A DNA stretch of 64,000 nucleotides from Amborella trichopoda (GCF_000471905.2 NW_006498233.1:250279-314278); one strand, 5' to 3'; positions 32,709 through 44,875 are shown, counted from the stretch's first letter. A program made the numbers and translations. The notes: a model not told the origin generated them from the letters alone.

Positions 32709-34225
32709 ACACTACCCCATCGTTGGATCGTCCTTGTTTGGTTTGTTTCTCCTTTTATTTCTGTTGATTGCTCGCACATGGCGTTAGGGTTCTTTGACCC
32801 ATTTATCCAAATCGGGGATTTTCTAATCCCCGCATTCGTAAGTTCCCTTTGGGAACAAGTTCCTTGAACTTTGTTCCCGACTTTCCTCCTAAGCAAAGAC
32901 CTAGTGTCTACCTCCCAGGTCTTGACCTGGATTGGCGTGAGAAGGGATTTAGAGGTCCCTAACTCTCCATCTCCAAGCTTTAGTGGAACTCTCACCAGAG
33001 CGTGTCACATGGGTGGCACATCTACCCCCACTCACAACATGCACCTTGTTACCGGCAAGTCACTTGCCAATCGTATTTTTGCCTGCCCAGTCCCTAGCTG
33101 CAAAAGGTAAGCAAGTTATCGTTGCTCCTATGGGTCGCTGCAAGGCTACCCCCCACATTCCTGCACCACCTAGAATTTCTATGTTTAGAGACTAAACACA
33201 TCGAGGAGGAGACCTTAGGGCCTCCACCTCTCGCACACACACTAAGGCTCGAAGGTCGTCCGCTAGAGCCACACCTCAGGGCAACCCTCGTATTGCCTCA
33301 AGTCGGTGTTCAGGATTGAATCTCCTGGGGCCAAATCCTGCACGCGCCATGCATGAGCATCCCACCACTTGAGGTGGCGCTATCCCTGTGTCAACCCGAG
33401 TACACGGGAGACCCCCTCATCTTCTCTCTCAGCACGCACTTGCGCACCCTGTAAGAGTTAGACTTCTGCTTGTTCCCTTACAGACACGTGCTCATGGTAT
33501 CTCTGCCCCTTAAGACCAAACTGGTTACTCGAGCCTGTGTTGATGCTCAAATCACCCAGAATTCTGCCTCAAGGGGTGCACACGCACCACCATTAGGAAC
33601 TATTCCTGGCTCTCGACTTAGACATCGTCACGAGCCCACCCCTACTCCAATTGTCCCTTCTCCTCAGGGCAAGCACCTCAATACATGATACTCGAAGACC
33701 TTCCCTAAGAGTACCATCTTGAACCAACCCCATCAGATCAGTCAGCTCTTGAGAAACCACAAAAGAGCTCAGGGCAAAGACTTGACGGTAGACGAAGTCC
33801 TTCAACCCCTGACTTCTTTCAAGCCAAGGAAGGAGCTCGAATTAACCCTTGTTCGAGGTCCACACCCCTTGCCTCATCTCTTGGAGAAAGCTCTCTCATG
33901 CATAAGAAAAGTAGACCAGTCTCAGTCTCAATCCCAGCTCTGGAGAGTGGTGCATCAGAGTCTCAGAGCTAAACATGACAAAGGTCTTCGAATCCTCACT
34001 CGAGAAGCGACTAAGACAACCAGGGCAACCAACTCCGTGGACCTTCTTCCCAAGAACCCTTTCTACCCACTCCAGAAGACAATAAAGCTTGAAGAAGAAG
34101 CACCAGAATCTTGCGTGGTTGTCAGCGTCATAGGAGATGACCTGACCTCGCAGCACCCACGGTCCCAAGACCGTCAAGAACCGGTTCTCACGCGCTCTGC
34201 ATACAAGGCTCGAGTTTACTAGGGA
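32709..34225 (+). other. Leader / N-terminal gag region of element 3
   Basis: Homologous to 22050-23850. The longest open frame (33719-34222, 167 codons) is Lys/Glu/Gln-rich (for example LVRGPHPLPHLLEKAL) and ends 100 bp before gag. No known domain. Possibly ORF1 of a Tat/Ogre element, now shifted between frames. Confidence 0.55.
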
Positions 34226-35720
34226 CACATTGAGCCCCTACTGACCGACTTGCCACAACCCATACGACAGCCACACAAGGTCTTGACTGCACCAGAGACT
34301 GACTTCCCATAAGAGAGGGTTAGCGTGATGGTCATCAACGAACTTAATGACAGCCAAGAAGAATGCATGGATAGGTTCGAACACATAATACGAGCAATGA
34401 TGGAGAAGATAGACCGCATGGAAAGATGATGCAGCTCCAAGGCAGCCTCCTCCTCCTGCCTCACAAGACAATTCCATCCCTCTCCCCGTTTCACAGGCAG
34501 ATATTGACGCGATGGTTACCCATAGCCTACGAAACAGGAAGATTCCAGGTATGCAGGGGACAACGCTTTACCAAAAGCCATACCCCTCGTATATTGATCA
34601 AGTCCCATTTCCCCCTAATTCCCAAAAGTGGAGGCTCCCCCTATTAATGGCACAACTTCATTGCATCAACATATCACTCATTTTCAAGCGGCATGTCATG
34701 AGACATCATCTGATGGGAGACTCTTTCTCCGTCAGTTTCTTTGGTCCAGCATTTTAGTGGTATGCTCGGCTTCCTCCTAACTTAGTGCATACTTTTCTAT
34801 GGGGTTGAGAGAGGTCCAAACCATCGAGCTTCTCACCTTGACCAAGGTACCAGACAAACTCACAGATCAGTTCATAGCAAGATGGAGAGATTTGGCTACT
34901 TACCATTCCAATCCAATGTCTGAGAAGGAAGCAGTCCAGACTTGTGTGCGCAACATGCGGCCTGAGATCGCTTTGCATGTTGAGACCTCGATCCCAACCT
35001 CCATGTCAGAGCTGATCTTCAAGTCGGTCCGCATTGAGAGCCTGTTCCAACACCATGGCAAGTCACGACCACAGTCTTCAAGCTCAGGAAACGGCCGAGG
35101 TAATGGGAGTTCTAGACCTAACCCTCGAGGCAACCAGCAAAAGGGAAAGATTAGCGCGGCCGTCACTGTGATTGACCCAAAGAAGACTGCCCCTCAGACT
35201 TTGGATCTCTCAAAAGGGGTAGGTCCAATGAAGACCCGGGCAGCACACTAAGGAGGTCAACAACAACCCCAGTCATACAACAAGGTGCCTCCTCCTCCGA
35301 ACCTTAATCGAAGTGACTACTAGGCTAGACAAAAGAATAAAGTCTATAGCTTCGACAAGGAATGGGTTCCCACTCTGCTGCAGCTATTGCTGGAGCAAAA
35401 CATGATTGAGCTGCCTGAGATAAAGAATCCTGAACAAGCCGGTCTTGATACACACACAAATTACTGTGCCTATCATCGAAGGTTAGAGCTCACCCTAGAA
35501 GAATGCTACACTATTAAAGACCATATCGAAGCCTTGATTCGGAAGGGTCAGATAAGACCATATCGAAGCCTTGATTCGGGGCAGCAGAAGCCTCCCGTGT
35601 GGTGACAGTCTAGGAAAAAGATGAAGGCCCATACTCCCTCGATGAATTACTAGCAGATCTCCTCCAGTTACTATTCTCCATGATGCTCCAGGAGGGAATT
35701 ATCACGCTGAAGCCAGTGAG
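34226..35720 (+). pseudogene. gag remnant of element 3
   Basis: The start region reads VMVINELNDSQEECMDRFEH, then a frame-shifted YPSYIDQVPFPPNS / ITHFQA block. The open frame at 34799-35251 follows with DQFIARWRDLATYHSNPMSE and SELIFKSVRIESLFQHHG and a Ser/Gly/Arg-rich RNA-binding stretch. At 35387-35605 comes YCAYHRRLELTLEEC with IKDHIEALIRKGQI, the degenerate Tat zinc-knuckle segment, whose His of the GH pair is lost. A tandem duplication of about 32 bp (gatcagataagaccatatcgaagcc type) lies near 35518-35575. Stops and frame shifts make it non-functional. Confidence 0.87.
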
Positions 35721-35829
35721 GTAGGCGAAGTGCCGATGTTGGGGGTTTTACTAAGCGCAAATGTTGGGGGTTCCAGTAGGGGGTTTCATACATCAGAGTC
35801 ACCTTTCCAATTGGGGGTTTTACTAACCG

Positions 35830-38265
35830 TGCTTTCATTGATGAACTAGGTAAAGAACTGGACGGTGCACCCACAACCATTAGAAAGCTCACATACATAT
35901 TGAGCGTTAGAGGAGGGGGTTTGGCCTATCATAACTCATATGGCGCAAAACTCGAGGGGCACTTCCCCCATCACATTGCTCGTACACACGGGCTTGATCA
36001 AGGTTGTCCCTTCTCTGTATTCTTTGAGAATCGCCATGGCAAAGTCAATACAGGGAAGAAGGAGATACTAGGGACTCTTAGCGAATCATGGATGTTAGAG
36101 CATGCTCGCACTGCTTGGTCCACATGCTTGGGCGTTTCTGAGGTTAGTAAGTATGTGGTGCCTCGTTTTGGCAGAAGGGTTCAAGCAACTGAGGCATATG
36201 AGCACTGGTGGAGAATCACTAACCACAGATATTGGGAGGTTCACCACCCTTGGAAAGGGAAAACCTGCAACTGGTGCCAAGAGGCCAGGAAAAGAAGAAC
36301 TTCAAGATTCCTTCTTTTGCCCATGTCTTTACACTGGACTACCCTTGAAACTGAAGATCTCTTGGGATACCTCGAGAGATAATGGTAGATGACTCTTCAC
36401 CACAAGTTCTTGCCCTAAAGGCGAAGACCGGAGCCTCTTTGATCATCTCAGCTCTATTTTCAAGTGGAAAGAAGGTCGGAAGGTTTTTGGCGAAGGGCAT
36501 CCAGTTCAGGATTTGAATGCCCTATTAGGGAGCGGTCCTCACAACACTCTTGCTGCCAGCTCTACTCGTGGAGGGGCTCTGGGAAGACTTTACCCTCTCA
36601 AAAAGGAGGGAAGAAAAGGAAGCGACCTGCCCCTACTAGCCTCTCTATGTCGCATCCTACTACTGTGCCTCTTCAAAAATGCAAGAGTACCAGACAATCT
36701 CTCGCGCCTAAGCCAACAATTAGTTCTTCATCTTCTAGTTCTTCAGAGACTCAAGTATATAGATTAAGTTACTCTGAGCCTATCATTATTGCTTCCGATC
36801 GAGAGGTGACACCTGAGCTTGAAGTAGCGTCCCCAGCTCCAAGGGTGACTCATGAGTTGAGTTCGGTTCCATCTTCTCTCAAAAGAATGAGCTTGGACTC
36901 AGATCCATGTTCTAGGAAGAGAGCTCCTTCAGATCTAGTGGAGATTAGTGGGGCTGGAAGTATCGCGGTTGGTGAAGACCCTGTTACCATTCAGGGGGAG
37001 GAGCTCAAGGTCAATAATGCACCCGAGCAACAAGAGGTTGCTGCCCCGTATGATGCAAGCGATGAGATCATGGGTGATGCAGGCCCCAGCAATCCTCAAG
37101 GGGAGGATCTCGAGGGCTCAGAGGCTGTGGCACCCAAGAGTGCAGATCTTGGTGATAAAGGGGTTGAACACTTCGTGGCAGAAGTTCTGGCTCCAGGGGA
37201 TGGAGGTCAGGAAGAAGAGGCCACTTATGAACATGTCGGAACTGACATGGTGGCTCCAGAGGGTGAAGGCTAAGGAGGGGAAGCTAGTCCTGAGGACGAA
37301 ATTGTAGCTGAAGGTCCAGGGGAGGGGCTTAGTGTTGAGGGGATCAAAAAACCCGAGACAAGGGCTCGCTCGGGATCCAAGGGGCCTGAGACTGAAATGG
37401 TGGCTCCAGAGGATGAAGGCCAAGGAGGGGAAGCTGGTCTTGAGGACGAGACCGTAGCTAGAGGTCCAGGAGAGGGGCTTAATGTTGAGGGGGAGAGCAA
37501 CTCAAGGCAAGGGCTTGCTTTGGATCCAAGGGGCCTGAGACTTTGAGCTTTGTGGTTGCTTCAGCAGAGGCAGTCACCAGTATGGCCATCATCCCTTTAA
37601 GCCCAGCCCTCAAAATCGAAGCTCCTTCAGTCGTGTGGCCCCAGCAGCACTGTCCAGGACTAATTTCACAGGGGTATCCATCATGATCATGAATATGCTT
37701 CGTGTGGGCATTTGAAAGTTAAAGGAACTGCCCTTCGCCAATCTCGACAATGCAATCCAGAAGCTAAGGCAAATTTCCCTCCTAGGGGATGCACAAGAGG
37801 TCCTCTCATATTTTGATGGCACCATAAATGAGCTAGAGGGATGGTGAACAAGGGCACTTCAACTGGAAACAACTGCACGGCAATTAGAGGATTCTCGCTT
37901 GGCTCTTCTGGAAGCCTCTCTCATGCGTCGTCACAAATCAATAGAGGCCCATACAGAGAAGAGGGATGTTGTGGCTTCTCGGAGATCTGACCTCAATGAA
38001 GACGTGATCGCTCACTTCAACAGAATGACAGCCCTGAAGGCAGAGATATGGAGGATGAGGGAGGAGTTTGAATGGCTCGAGAAAGAGGCGAAAGATTGAG
38101 AAATAGAAGATGAGGTCCTAGCCAAGGAAATATCATCCCTTGACTACACCCTGGGGGAGGAAACTGCCTCTTTGGAACAAGAGGCTCAATTAGTGATTGA
38201 TCTGAAGAGATGCATTCAGCATGCCAAGGCTTCTTCTACTGCATCCAAAGCGAAGATCAATGATA
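35830..38265 (+). pseudogene. Plant mobile domain (PMD)/coiled-coil protein gene, decayed
   Basis: The plus-strand frames encode, in order: a PMD-like part (35830-36400) with YGAKLEGHFPHHIARTHGL and AYEHWWRITNHRYW; a polar, Ser/Glu/Pro-rich part (36464-37273) with a basic GGKKRKRP run; a 50-codon tandem repeat (37247-37546); and a coiled-coil part (37690-38250) with ALKAEIWRMREEFEWLEKEA. PMD proteins are plant nuclear factors also carried by some Tat retrotransposons and DNA transposons. Frameshifts and stops (near 36385, 37272, 37845, 38098) break it. It lies opposite to the gag-pro remnant on its right and where pol would be expected, so it is probably an extra ORF of that element. The PMD call rests on motif memory. 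Confidence 0.65.
37247..37546 (+). repeat. 150-bp (50-codon) tandem repeat in the PMD gene
   Basis: Two copies start at 37247 and 37397 with atggtggctccagag, keep frame and encode EMVAPEDEG, PGEGL and SKGPE blocks. The first copy has a TAA in place of CAA at the G(stop)GGEA position. Confidence 0.88.
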
Positions 38266-38520
38266 TCATTGATGGTTTTTTAAAGTGTTGTTTTGTCCCT
38301 TTTATCTTTTTTCTTTTTTTTGTATAGCGACACTTGTAACAATTTCTGGATTTATGAATGAAATGCCTCTTTTCTTTTTCTGCCTCAATCTGATCATGAT
38401 GTGTGAATCCATTCTTTCTTTTACATTTATTTGCATTGCACTTCTTGCTTTCGGCTAAGCCACCTTTCGAGGTGTTCATTGTCTCCGGCCCTTCATAGAG
38501 GGGAACGACAAGGAATACCT
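38266..38520 (+). terminator. 3' end region of the PMD gene
   Basis: A T-rich stretch (38275-38330), tgtaacaatt and atgaatgaaatgcctctttt resemble a plant 3' UTR end and match the context of the poly(A) signal at 29144. No canonical AATAAA is present. Confidence 0.4.
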
Positions 38521-38529
38521 TATGCCATG

Positions 38530-39376
38530 TTTCGCAGTGTGACAAGCTGTTGTGGTTTCAATGACTTCGAATGGGGGAGCAGTTGCCTCTTCCCCTCTTA
38601 ATGTTTGATTAGCCAAGGGCTCGTAATTCATCGTCCTCGTAATACGGTGAGCCTGCTTGATATAAATACTCCAATCAGGTGGAATTTTGGCTTCTATTCA
38701 AGGTGAGTTCCTTTCATGCTCATTATAGTTGTTCGTCTCGGGCACAAATCCCTTCAGATGTTTTGAGGTGGTTCGCATGACTTCCAATTGGTTCTGAAGC
38801 TTTGGAACTTCACTTCTTAAGTTGACAAGGGCATCCTGCTCTTGTGGATGAGAGGGCTGCCCTTTCTCTAACTTTTCTTCTCCTGAGGAATCAAGGAGGC
38901 ACAAGACCTTCATCTGACTACCGGCCTGAGCTGGTGGTGTTTTCTTTGCTTAGGGAAGCTGGAATTTGGAGTATTTTTCGAGGTGGATATTGTGCTACTT
39001 CCGCTTCCAGAAGTGCAATGGGGATATGAAAAACCTTTTGGTGGTCTGGGGCGTAAGTGACCTTTGGGGTCGAGAGGTCTATCCCCATGACTTCCTCGGT
39101 ATAAGAAACAACTTTTGGTTCAGCTTCCTGTAAAGGCAACTCATGACTAAAAGATGATGAGAGGACCTCATCTCTAGGGGAAGATGAGGTTTCTTTGGAG
39201 ATGGGGCCAGGCATATTGAGATGAATAGGGGTTAAGGGGAAAAATTTGTCTTGTCTTTCTTCTTCTTTGAACATGTCCACAACTGTCCGCCCTATGTCCT
39301 CAACGTCTTCATGGGACAATGATTCTGTCCTTTGCACAAATTTTTGATTATCATTATTTGACTCTTGGGGTGACAC
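38530..39376 (-). pseudogene. Post-protease linker of the Tat derivative
   Basis: Open frames 39376-38918 and 38913-38698 encode a polar region (SHEDVEDIGRTVVDMFKEEE, VTYAPDHQKVFHIPI) and a Glu/Gln-rich stretch. After a frame shift, APPFEVIETTTACHTAKHG follows. In intact Tat elements this zone joins protease and RT. No RT motif follows. Function of the linker is not known to me. Confidence 0.55.
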
Positions 39377-39381
39377 CGGTT

Positions 39382-40130
39382 CTATGAAGTAGTACTTTGC
39401 ATCTGCATAGTGCCTCTCGGCGACAAGAAACGGTCTTTTGTCAGCATGACCATATACTGTCTCTCATCCCGAATGTACTTAAAACACTGATGCAGTGCGA
39501 ACAAAACCACTCCCTGGTCATGCAACCAAGGGCGCCCGAGAAGGACATTGTAAGAGGTGTCGGTGTCGATTACATGGAATTGGGCATAATCATTCAATTC
39601 ACTGATCTTAAGGTGAAGGCGAACTATGCCAGTTGGTTTGTCTCCCGACTGGTTAAACCCCTGAATCGTGATATGAGTCGGAGTGAGATCTTCATAACCC
39701 AGCCCCAATCAAGTAATAATCCTTTTTGAGATAAGGTTGACTGCCAACCCTCCATCTAACATGATCCGGTTGATGGGGCATGCAATTCACCAATTACCAA
39801 GAGAGGGCGATTGTAAAATTTCCCTCCCAACTGAAAGTTGTCATCTGAGAAGGTGATTGTCAAATAGCCACTTAAAATTGTCGGGTCTACTTCAATGGGT
39901 TCTACTTCAGTCTCATATACTTCTAGATTGGAAAGAGCTTAGACCAGAGCCATACGATAGTCCCTTGAGAACATGAGGGCATCGTAAATACTAAGAAGAG
40001 CCTGAAGCTTCCTTAGGTGCCCGATCACGTCATATTTCACATTGTCATCTTTAGCCTTTTGTATTCCTGGACCCGTCACTAGCTTGGATGGTGTGGTTGG
40101 TTAAAGGATAGGCTTAGATGGAGGAGGTTT
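39382..40130 (-). pseudogene. Aspartic protease of the Tat derivative
   Basis: The minus strand encodes YDVIGHLRKLQALLSIYDAL (near 40000), the usual lead-in of Tat protease, then IMLDGGLAVNLIS with the active-site D-G-G triad (near 39755). After a TGA comes the open frame 39708-39382 with FHVIDTDTSYNVLLGRPW and LHQCFKYI, the conserved C-terminal part. The active-site Asp is intact, but the stop just after it and further frame changes upstream disable it. Element 2 lacks this domain altogether. Confidence 0.87.
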
Positions 40131-40199
40131 GTTTCAGGATGCTGGCTAACTTTGCCGTGCAGTCGACATGGTTTGGGAAGTTTGGGCTGATTTGGTCGA

Positions 40200-41475
40200 A
40201 GGATTGCGAATTAAGGGAGTGGAGCTTTAGGGTTGAGGTTTAGGAGGTGGCTGTGTGTACAGGACCGATGGTGGCCTCAGATATTTAAGGAGTGATGGTT
40301 TAGACAAGGTATTTGGGTATGAGAGAAGCGGTGGATTAGATGGGGTACTTGGGTATGGGAGAAGTGGCAGACCAGGATACTTTAACAATTTCGACCTTTG
40401 CGGGGGCGGCTGCAGTGTCTTCCCCGACATTAGATTCATTTGGCTTGTGTTCGTTGACGCTTCGGAGATCTGAACCATGTGGCAGACTTCCTGAATATAA
40501 AAGCTCTGCCCTCTTGACTCTCTCCGCCTTTGCTCAAAGTCGGGCCCGGGATGCCACTAGGGTTTCTTTGCTTTGGGCCTTCTGCGCTTGTTGTCGCTTT
40601 CCCCATCAACAGGAGGCGATTCCGTCCTGGCACGAGCTACTAAAGCATCAGCAACCGTCAAGAACTCGGCTGCCTGAGCCAGCGTCCTTCTCAGCTGCTT
40701 CCTATGTCGTCTACTAATATTAGAACCCTTCAGTTCCTTATCAAGGGCCTCAAAATCTAGGCACTCCGAGGTTCTACCTGCAAAAGAGGTAATAGAAGAA
40801 GAGAGAGAAGAAGAAGAGGGGTTAGGGGGTGAGGGGCTTTTAAGGTCATCACCTACATCGGACCAATTCGAGCAGCTTTTTTCATCATCACTGGAGTTGG
40901 ACGTGTGCAGGGGATCTTTTGGGTCCTTCCCTTGCTTAGACCGTTGGGGGGTGCTTTTAATGTCATTACCCTCATTGGACATTATCTGAGCAGATAATGA
41001 CTCAGGGATTTCTTGCTGACGAGAAGAGGGAGTAGGAAAGAAATCTTGCAAGGACGGTAGAAGAGGAAGAGGTTTGAAGAACTCCTTCTCAAATTGAGGT
41101 CGGGTATCTTGCTATTCCAACGGACAACCTTTGATGCCTGTCTCCTCCTGGCACCCTTTGGGAGCACCCGTCCAGTTTTGCTAGGTTTATGGGCAGGTCT
41201 AGCTTGATGAATTGCCTCTCATTTCAGGGACTTCAATCGACTCTGCCCGTGATATACTCTCCATGGTTGAGAAATTGAGCGCTCCAGCGGATCAGGAGTA
41301 TCATGACTAAAGGCTTGCAATGAAAGGTCTTCTTGAATGGGAGTAATGACTTGAGGGTCCACTTCTGGAGCGGTGCAAGCAAGGTGACCTCTTTGCACTT
41401 TCTCTGTGACTATGGTTTGGAAACCATAGCACCCGTTCAGGTCATGGCCTCATATCTGGTGATACGGACACCGGG
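40200..41475 (-). pseudogene. gag-protease spacer of the Tat derivative
   Basis: Low-complexity Pro/Ser/Lys-rich frames occur, including 40557-41051 (LDFEALDKELKGSNISRRH and LRRTLAQAAEFLTVADALVA). They are homologous to 19810-20700. A Pro-rich frame (40227-40478) with repeated KYLRPP / LLSYP blocks precedes the protease. A structural linker is likely; no catalytic domain. Confidence 0.6.
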
Positions 41476-44400
41476 GTTTTACGTCACGCACGAAACTTAT
41501 TTGGGAACAAATAAATATTTCTTCCATGTATGCAAAGCCAGCTAGAGATGAATTACAAAGAGAAATCTTGTTTACATAAATATCATTATAAGTACAAAGA
41601 GCAAGTGCAAGAATTAACCGCCGCTTATGCCATTGCTTCTCATGTCGTTTCGTTAATTCCATCGTTATATAGAATAAATGAAAGATATTATATCGAAATT
41701 AAAAAAAATTATGGGAACAAACGCATTATTTAAGAAATATATCTAACTCAAACAAACATCTACTGCAAATGTATGGGTCGATGCAAATGCAAGTGTAGCT
41801 ATCTCATATTATACACTTACACCTTCATAATAAAAAGGTTGTAAACAAATGTATGGGTCAATGCAACTATTTATCAGTTCATAATATTATCATACAACAT
41901 TGCTGGAAAATCAACATCAAATGTACATTAACGTATGTTGAAGTACAAAAAATGAGGGGGAAACTGGTTGGTCTAATCAATAGTTATTAGCCTAAACGTT
42001 TCTCTCAAAAAATTAATTAAACACTTTTAATACATCATAATTTGTCATACAAAGAAAAAAGCACAGAGCAAAAAACATGCTCACAAATTAATAAGTGATA
42101 AGTAGGTTTTTCTTAGAGAGAGATAGAGAGATTTAAATCAATTGGGGTTACTTAGAGAAAGAGAGATTTAAATTAGTTGGTTTTTCTTAAAGAGAGAGAG
42201 ATAAGAAATCAAGCAGGTAAGATAATATCCATGGAGATAGAAATTAAGGTTTAACTCACCACTTCACCAAAACAGATTTCGCTGACTTTTGAAATGACGA
42301 AGATTGTACCTATTTTTGCTTGATGGTCGGTCATTGATTTCACAGTCAGAGTGTGTAGCATGGTTTGGTCTAAAATGAGAATTTGTAAGAGTGTTCTTGC
42401 CAACCACAATGCATAGTGATGTTTCTATCACTGCCTGTGTTGAGATGAAGCGTAAGTCCTCATTTTATATAAATCCCCATTTATTTCTCAAAATCCTCAA
42501 AAAATCGACAAACTATAACCTCAAAAAATCAACAATCTATATTGGTTTCAATCTTAGAGGTAAAGTTCCCAACATCATATAAAGCTTATTTCTATAGAGA
42601 GAGTACCTTGATAGACAAAAGAGGTGAGACGTCCTTTACAAACCTTCATCTGCAAATGTTTTGAGGTTATAAAACATCATTTACCTGAAAAACTTTTGAG
42701 CAATTTGATAAGAGAGAGAGAGAAAGAGCTGTGAGATCTGCTTGAGAGTGGGAGAGAGGCTTTTGTAAGTGGATCTCAGAGCGGGAAGGTGCAATGAGGG
42801 AAGCGAAAATCTAATGGGGTTATTATCATGGTTATGGGCAAATTTCGCTCACAGTTATAGGTAAATTTGGCTTAGCGTCATAATGTGTTTTGATGGGAAA
42901 TAAAATCCAATGGGGTTATTCAAACAGTTCCTAGTTGCTATCTCAATTTTTTTCTTGAAATTAAAAAATACTCCAATTTTGGTACATCCAAGCTGGTCCT
43001 AATTTATTGAATTTATTTTGAATTTGTATTCAAATTTATTGTAAAACATTTATGAAGGTAAGCTAAACTATTTTTTCTTCCTTAGTGAATGATATTTAGT
43101 TTTCTTCTTTTCTAATATCATTAAAAATCATATTTTGTAAGGAAGTAATTAAAAAAAAATTTCCCTTTCTTAGGCTTTTTCCAACCTGTAAGAAGCATGC
43201 TTGGAAAGTTAAAAACATTAGTGTTGTTTTGAAAGTTAAAAACATTAGTGTTGTTTTTTATTTTTTAATTTTTTGTAGATATTTATCCGAATTTTATGGT
43301 GAATTTTTGATAATTTTATGTATGCAATTATAACATTTTTAATCAAATATTACCGTTGACTTACTTTTGTCAACGTCATTTTTGCTTACCGTTCTATTTT
43401 TAAAATTTTCTAATAATTTTAAATTCTCCATAAAAATTAATTTGCAAATATTTATTATTCTTAAAATTATTTGCTATGTTAAAACATTTTTATTAACAAA
43501 TTGCTATATAATTATTTTATGAATTAGTTTTCGAGATTCTTTATTTTACGGATTGTTGTTTCTTTTCGTTATGTCGATAAAATTTGATGTCACGGTTTTT
43601 ATATGATATTTCGTTTTTGGTGAACATTGAGTGTTTCATAAAATAAAGAGTTTGTCTCTCTTTTGGGCTAAATTAAGATCTAAGAATAGACATGTTATCT
43701 ATTTTCTATAAGTTCTTTTACTCTAATGTTTATTCAATAATTTTAAACTATTATTTATTTATTTTTTGTATTGTTCTATAACTACCAAAAAATAATATTA
43801 CTTTTAAATTATTCTATTATCTTAATTCTAAATTTTCACAGTTTTAAGTTTTTTATCAGTAATTTATAATTTTAAGTAAAAAGTTTTAAGTTTTACAAAT
43901 AGTTTAACTAAATTTCAAATTAAATTCTCAGTTTCAAATATTTTAAATGATATCAAATTTTTACTTTTCAGTTTTTTTCTAATTCCAACTTCTCAATGGT
44001 TTTCAAATTAGATTATAATTGATTTAATAGATTTTCAAATATTGTGAAAAGTATTGTATGCTACCATGTATGTTTTATTTTAATGGGTGATTCTATTATC
44101 TATTAATTTCTATACTTATAAGGCCCTTACTAGCTAATCTTTTTCTTAAATATGAAATTAGAAGAAGAAATTTATTGTGCCTCAAATAAATTGAAGTTTC
44201 TATTATTACATATTTTATATATTTATATTACATTTTTAATGTTTTGAAATTTCATTTATGATTCATTTTCCTTTTTCTTGAGAAATTTTAAAATACAAAA
44301 ATTGATGTTATTTTTTTAGCAAATTTTAAACGTTTTGCAAATAGTTTATAGCCAATTTCTTAATGTCAAAACACGAATTTATATGAACACTATATGCTTC

Positions 44401-44618
44401 ATGACTAGCACTTTAGCATAATTTTATGGAATGTACAATAATACGAGATATAAAGAAAGATAAAAGGTTTAAAGATTTGAGATGGGTCCTAAGTAAAAAA
44501 ATCATGTGAAGCAAGAGATTGGGCTAAGTAAATAACATGTACTACCCATTGCATATTACGCGATTATTTATTTGATCGCGTATTTTTATTTTTACGTACA
44601 ATACACGTAATCTCAATA
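41476..44618. other. AT-rich stretch without recognisable genes
   Basis: Base composition changes abruptly to AT-rich at about 41475. GA microsatellite patches lie at 42108-42205 and 42712-42732. No domain-bearing frame or structured RNA was seen. Only short chance open frames (60-70 codons) occur. Confidence 0.6.
43204..43257. repeat. Perfect 27-bp tandem duplication
   Basis: Two identical copies of a 27-bp unit (gaaagttaaaaacattagtg plus ttgtttt) in AT-rich DNA. Confidence 0.9.
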
Positions 44619-44875
44619 GTTACAATAGGAAAAGTATACAATGAGACCATTTACTTTTAAGATAGTCACAATTAATCTTGACCATTGGATGTGAAATTGG
44701 ATGGCTATATTTATTTTATTGACCAAGCTCAAACTTCAAAAGAAATTTTATCGAACTTTGTGACGCATATAAACTATCAAATTTCACCTTAGATGGTTGT
44801 AACTAATGGTGACCACCTTGTTTCAAAGGTAGTAAGAGTTAAGATCCATAGGTTGTATACAATCCCATTACAATA
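44619..44875. mobile_element. 239-bp foldback MITE, Mutator-like
   Basis: 44628-44866 is a foldback element. Its ends are ggaaaagtatacaatg and, on the other strand, gggattgtatacaacc, and inner arms (ggatgtgaaattggatgg versus the complement of the 44790-44810 region) also pair. It is flanked by 9-bp repeats gttacaata (44619-44627) and attacaata (44867-44875), 8 of 9 identical, as expected for Mutator-type insertion. No coding capacity. A partial relative of its right arm (aagagttaagatccata) recurs at about 46387. Confidence 0.75.

Larger units (their letters stand above)
29783..35720 (+). mobile_element. Element 3: 5' part of a plus-strand Tat retrotransposon
   Basis: A 2.9 kb LTR (29783-32686) is followed by the Tat PBS, a leader and gag, all on the plus strand and homologous to element 2. 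Homology to element 2 stops near 35720 at a MMLQEGIITLKPV block in the gag-pro spacer. Sequence from an oppositely oriented Tat derivative follows. Protease, pol and the 3' LTR are not in the window. No target-site duplication can be tested. Confidence 0.85.
38520..41475 (-). mobile_element. gag-pro portion of a pol-less Tat derivative
   Basis: On the minus strand from right to left: a gag-pro spacer (homologous to 19810-20700), an aspartic protease and a post-protease linker ending APPFEVIETTT. Then, instead of RT, comes the 3' end of the oppositely oriented PMD gene. The left fragment at 29150-29782 shows the same linker next to a plus-strand 3' end. Homology ends sharply near 41475, where AT-rich DNA begins. 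Confidence 0.75.

Noticed and set aside
38216-38545. 109-codon Lys-rich minus-strand frame
   Set aside because: It is antisense to the T-rich 3' end of the PMD gene and has no domain.
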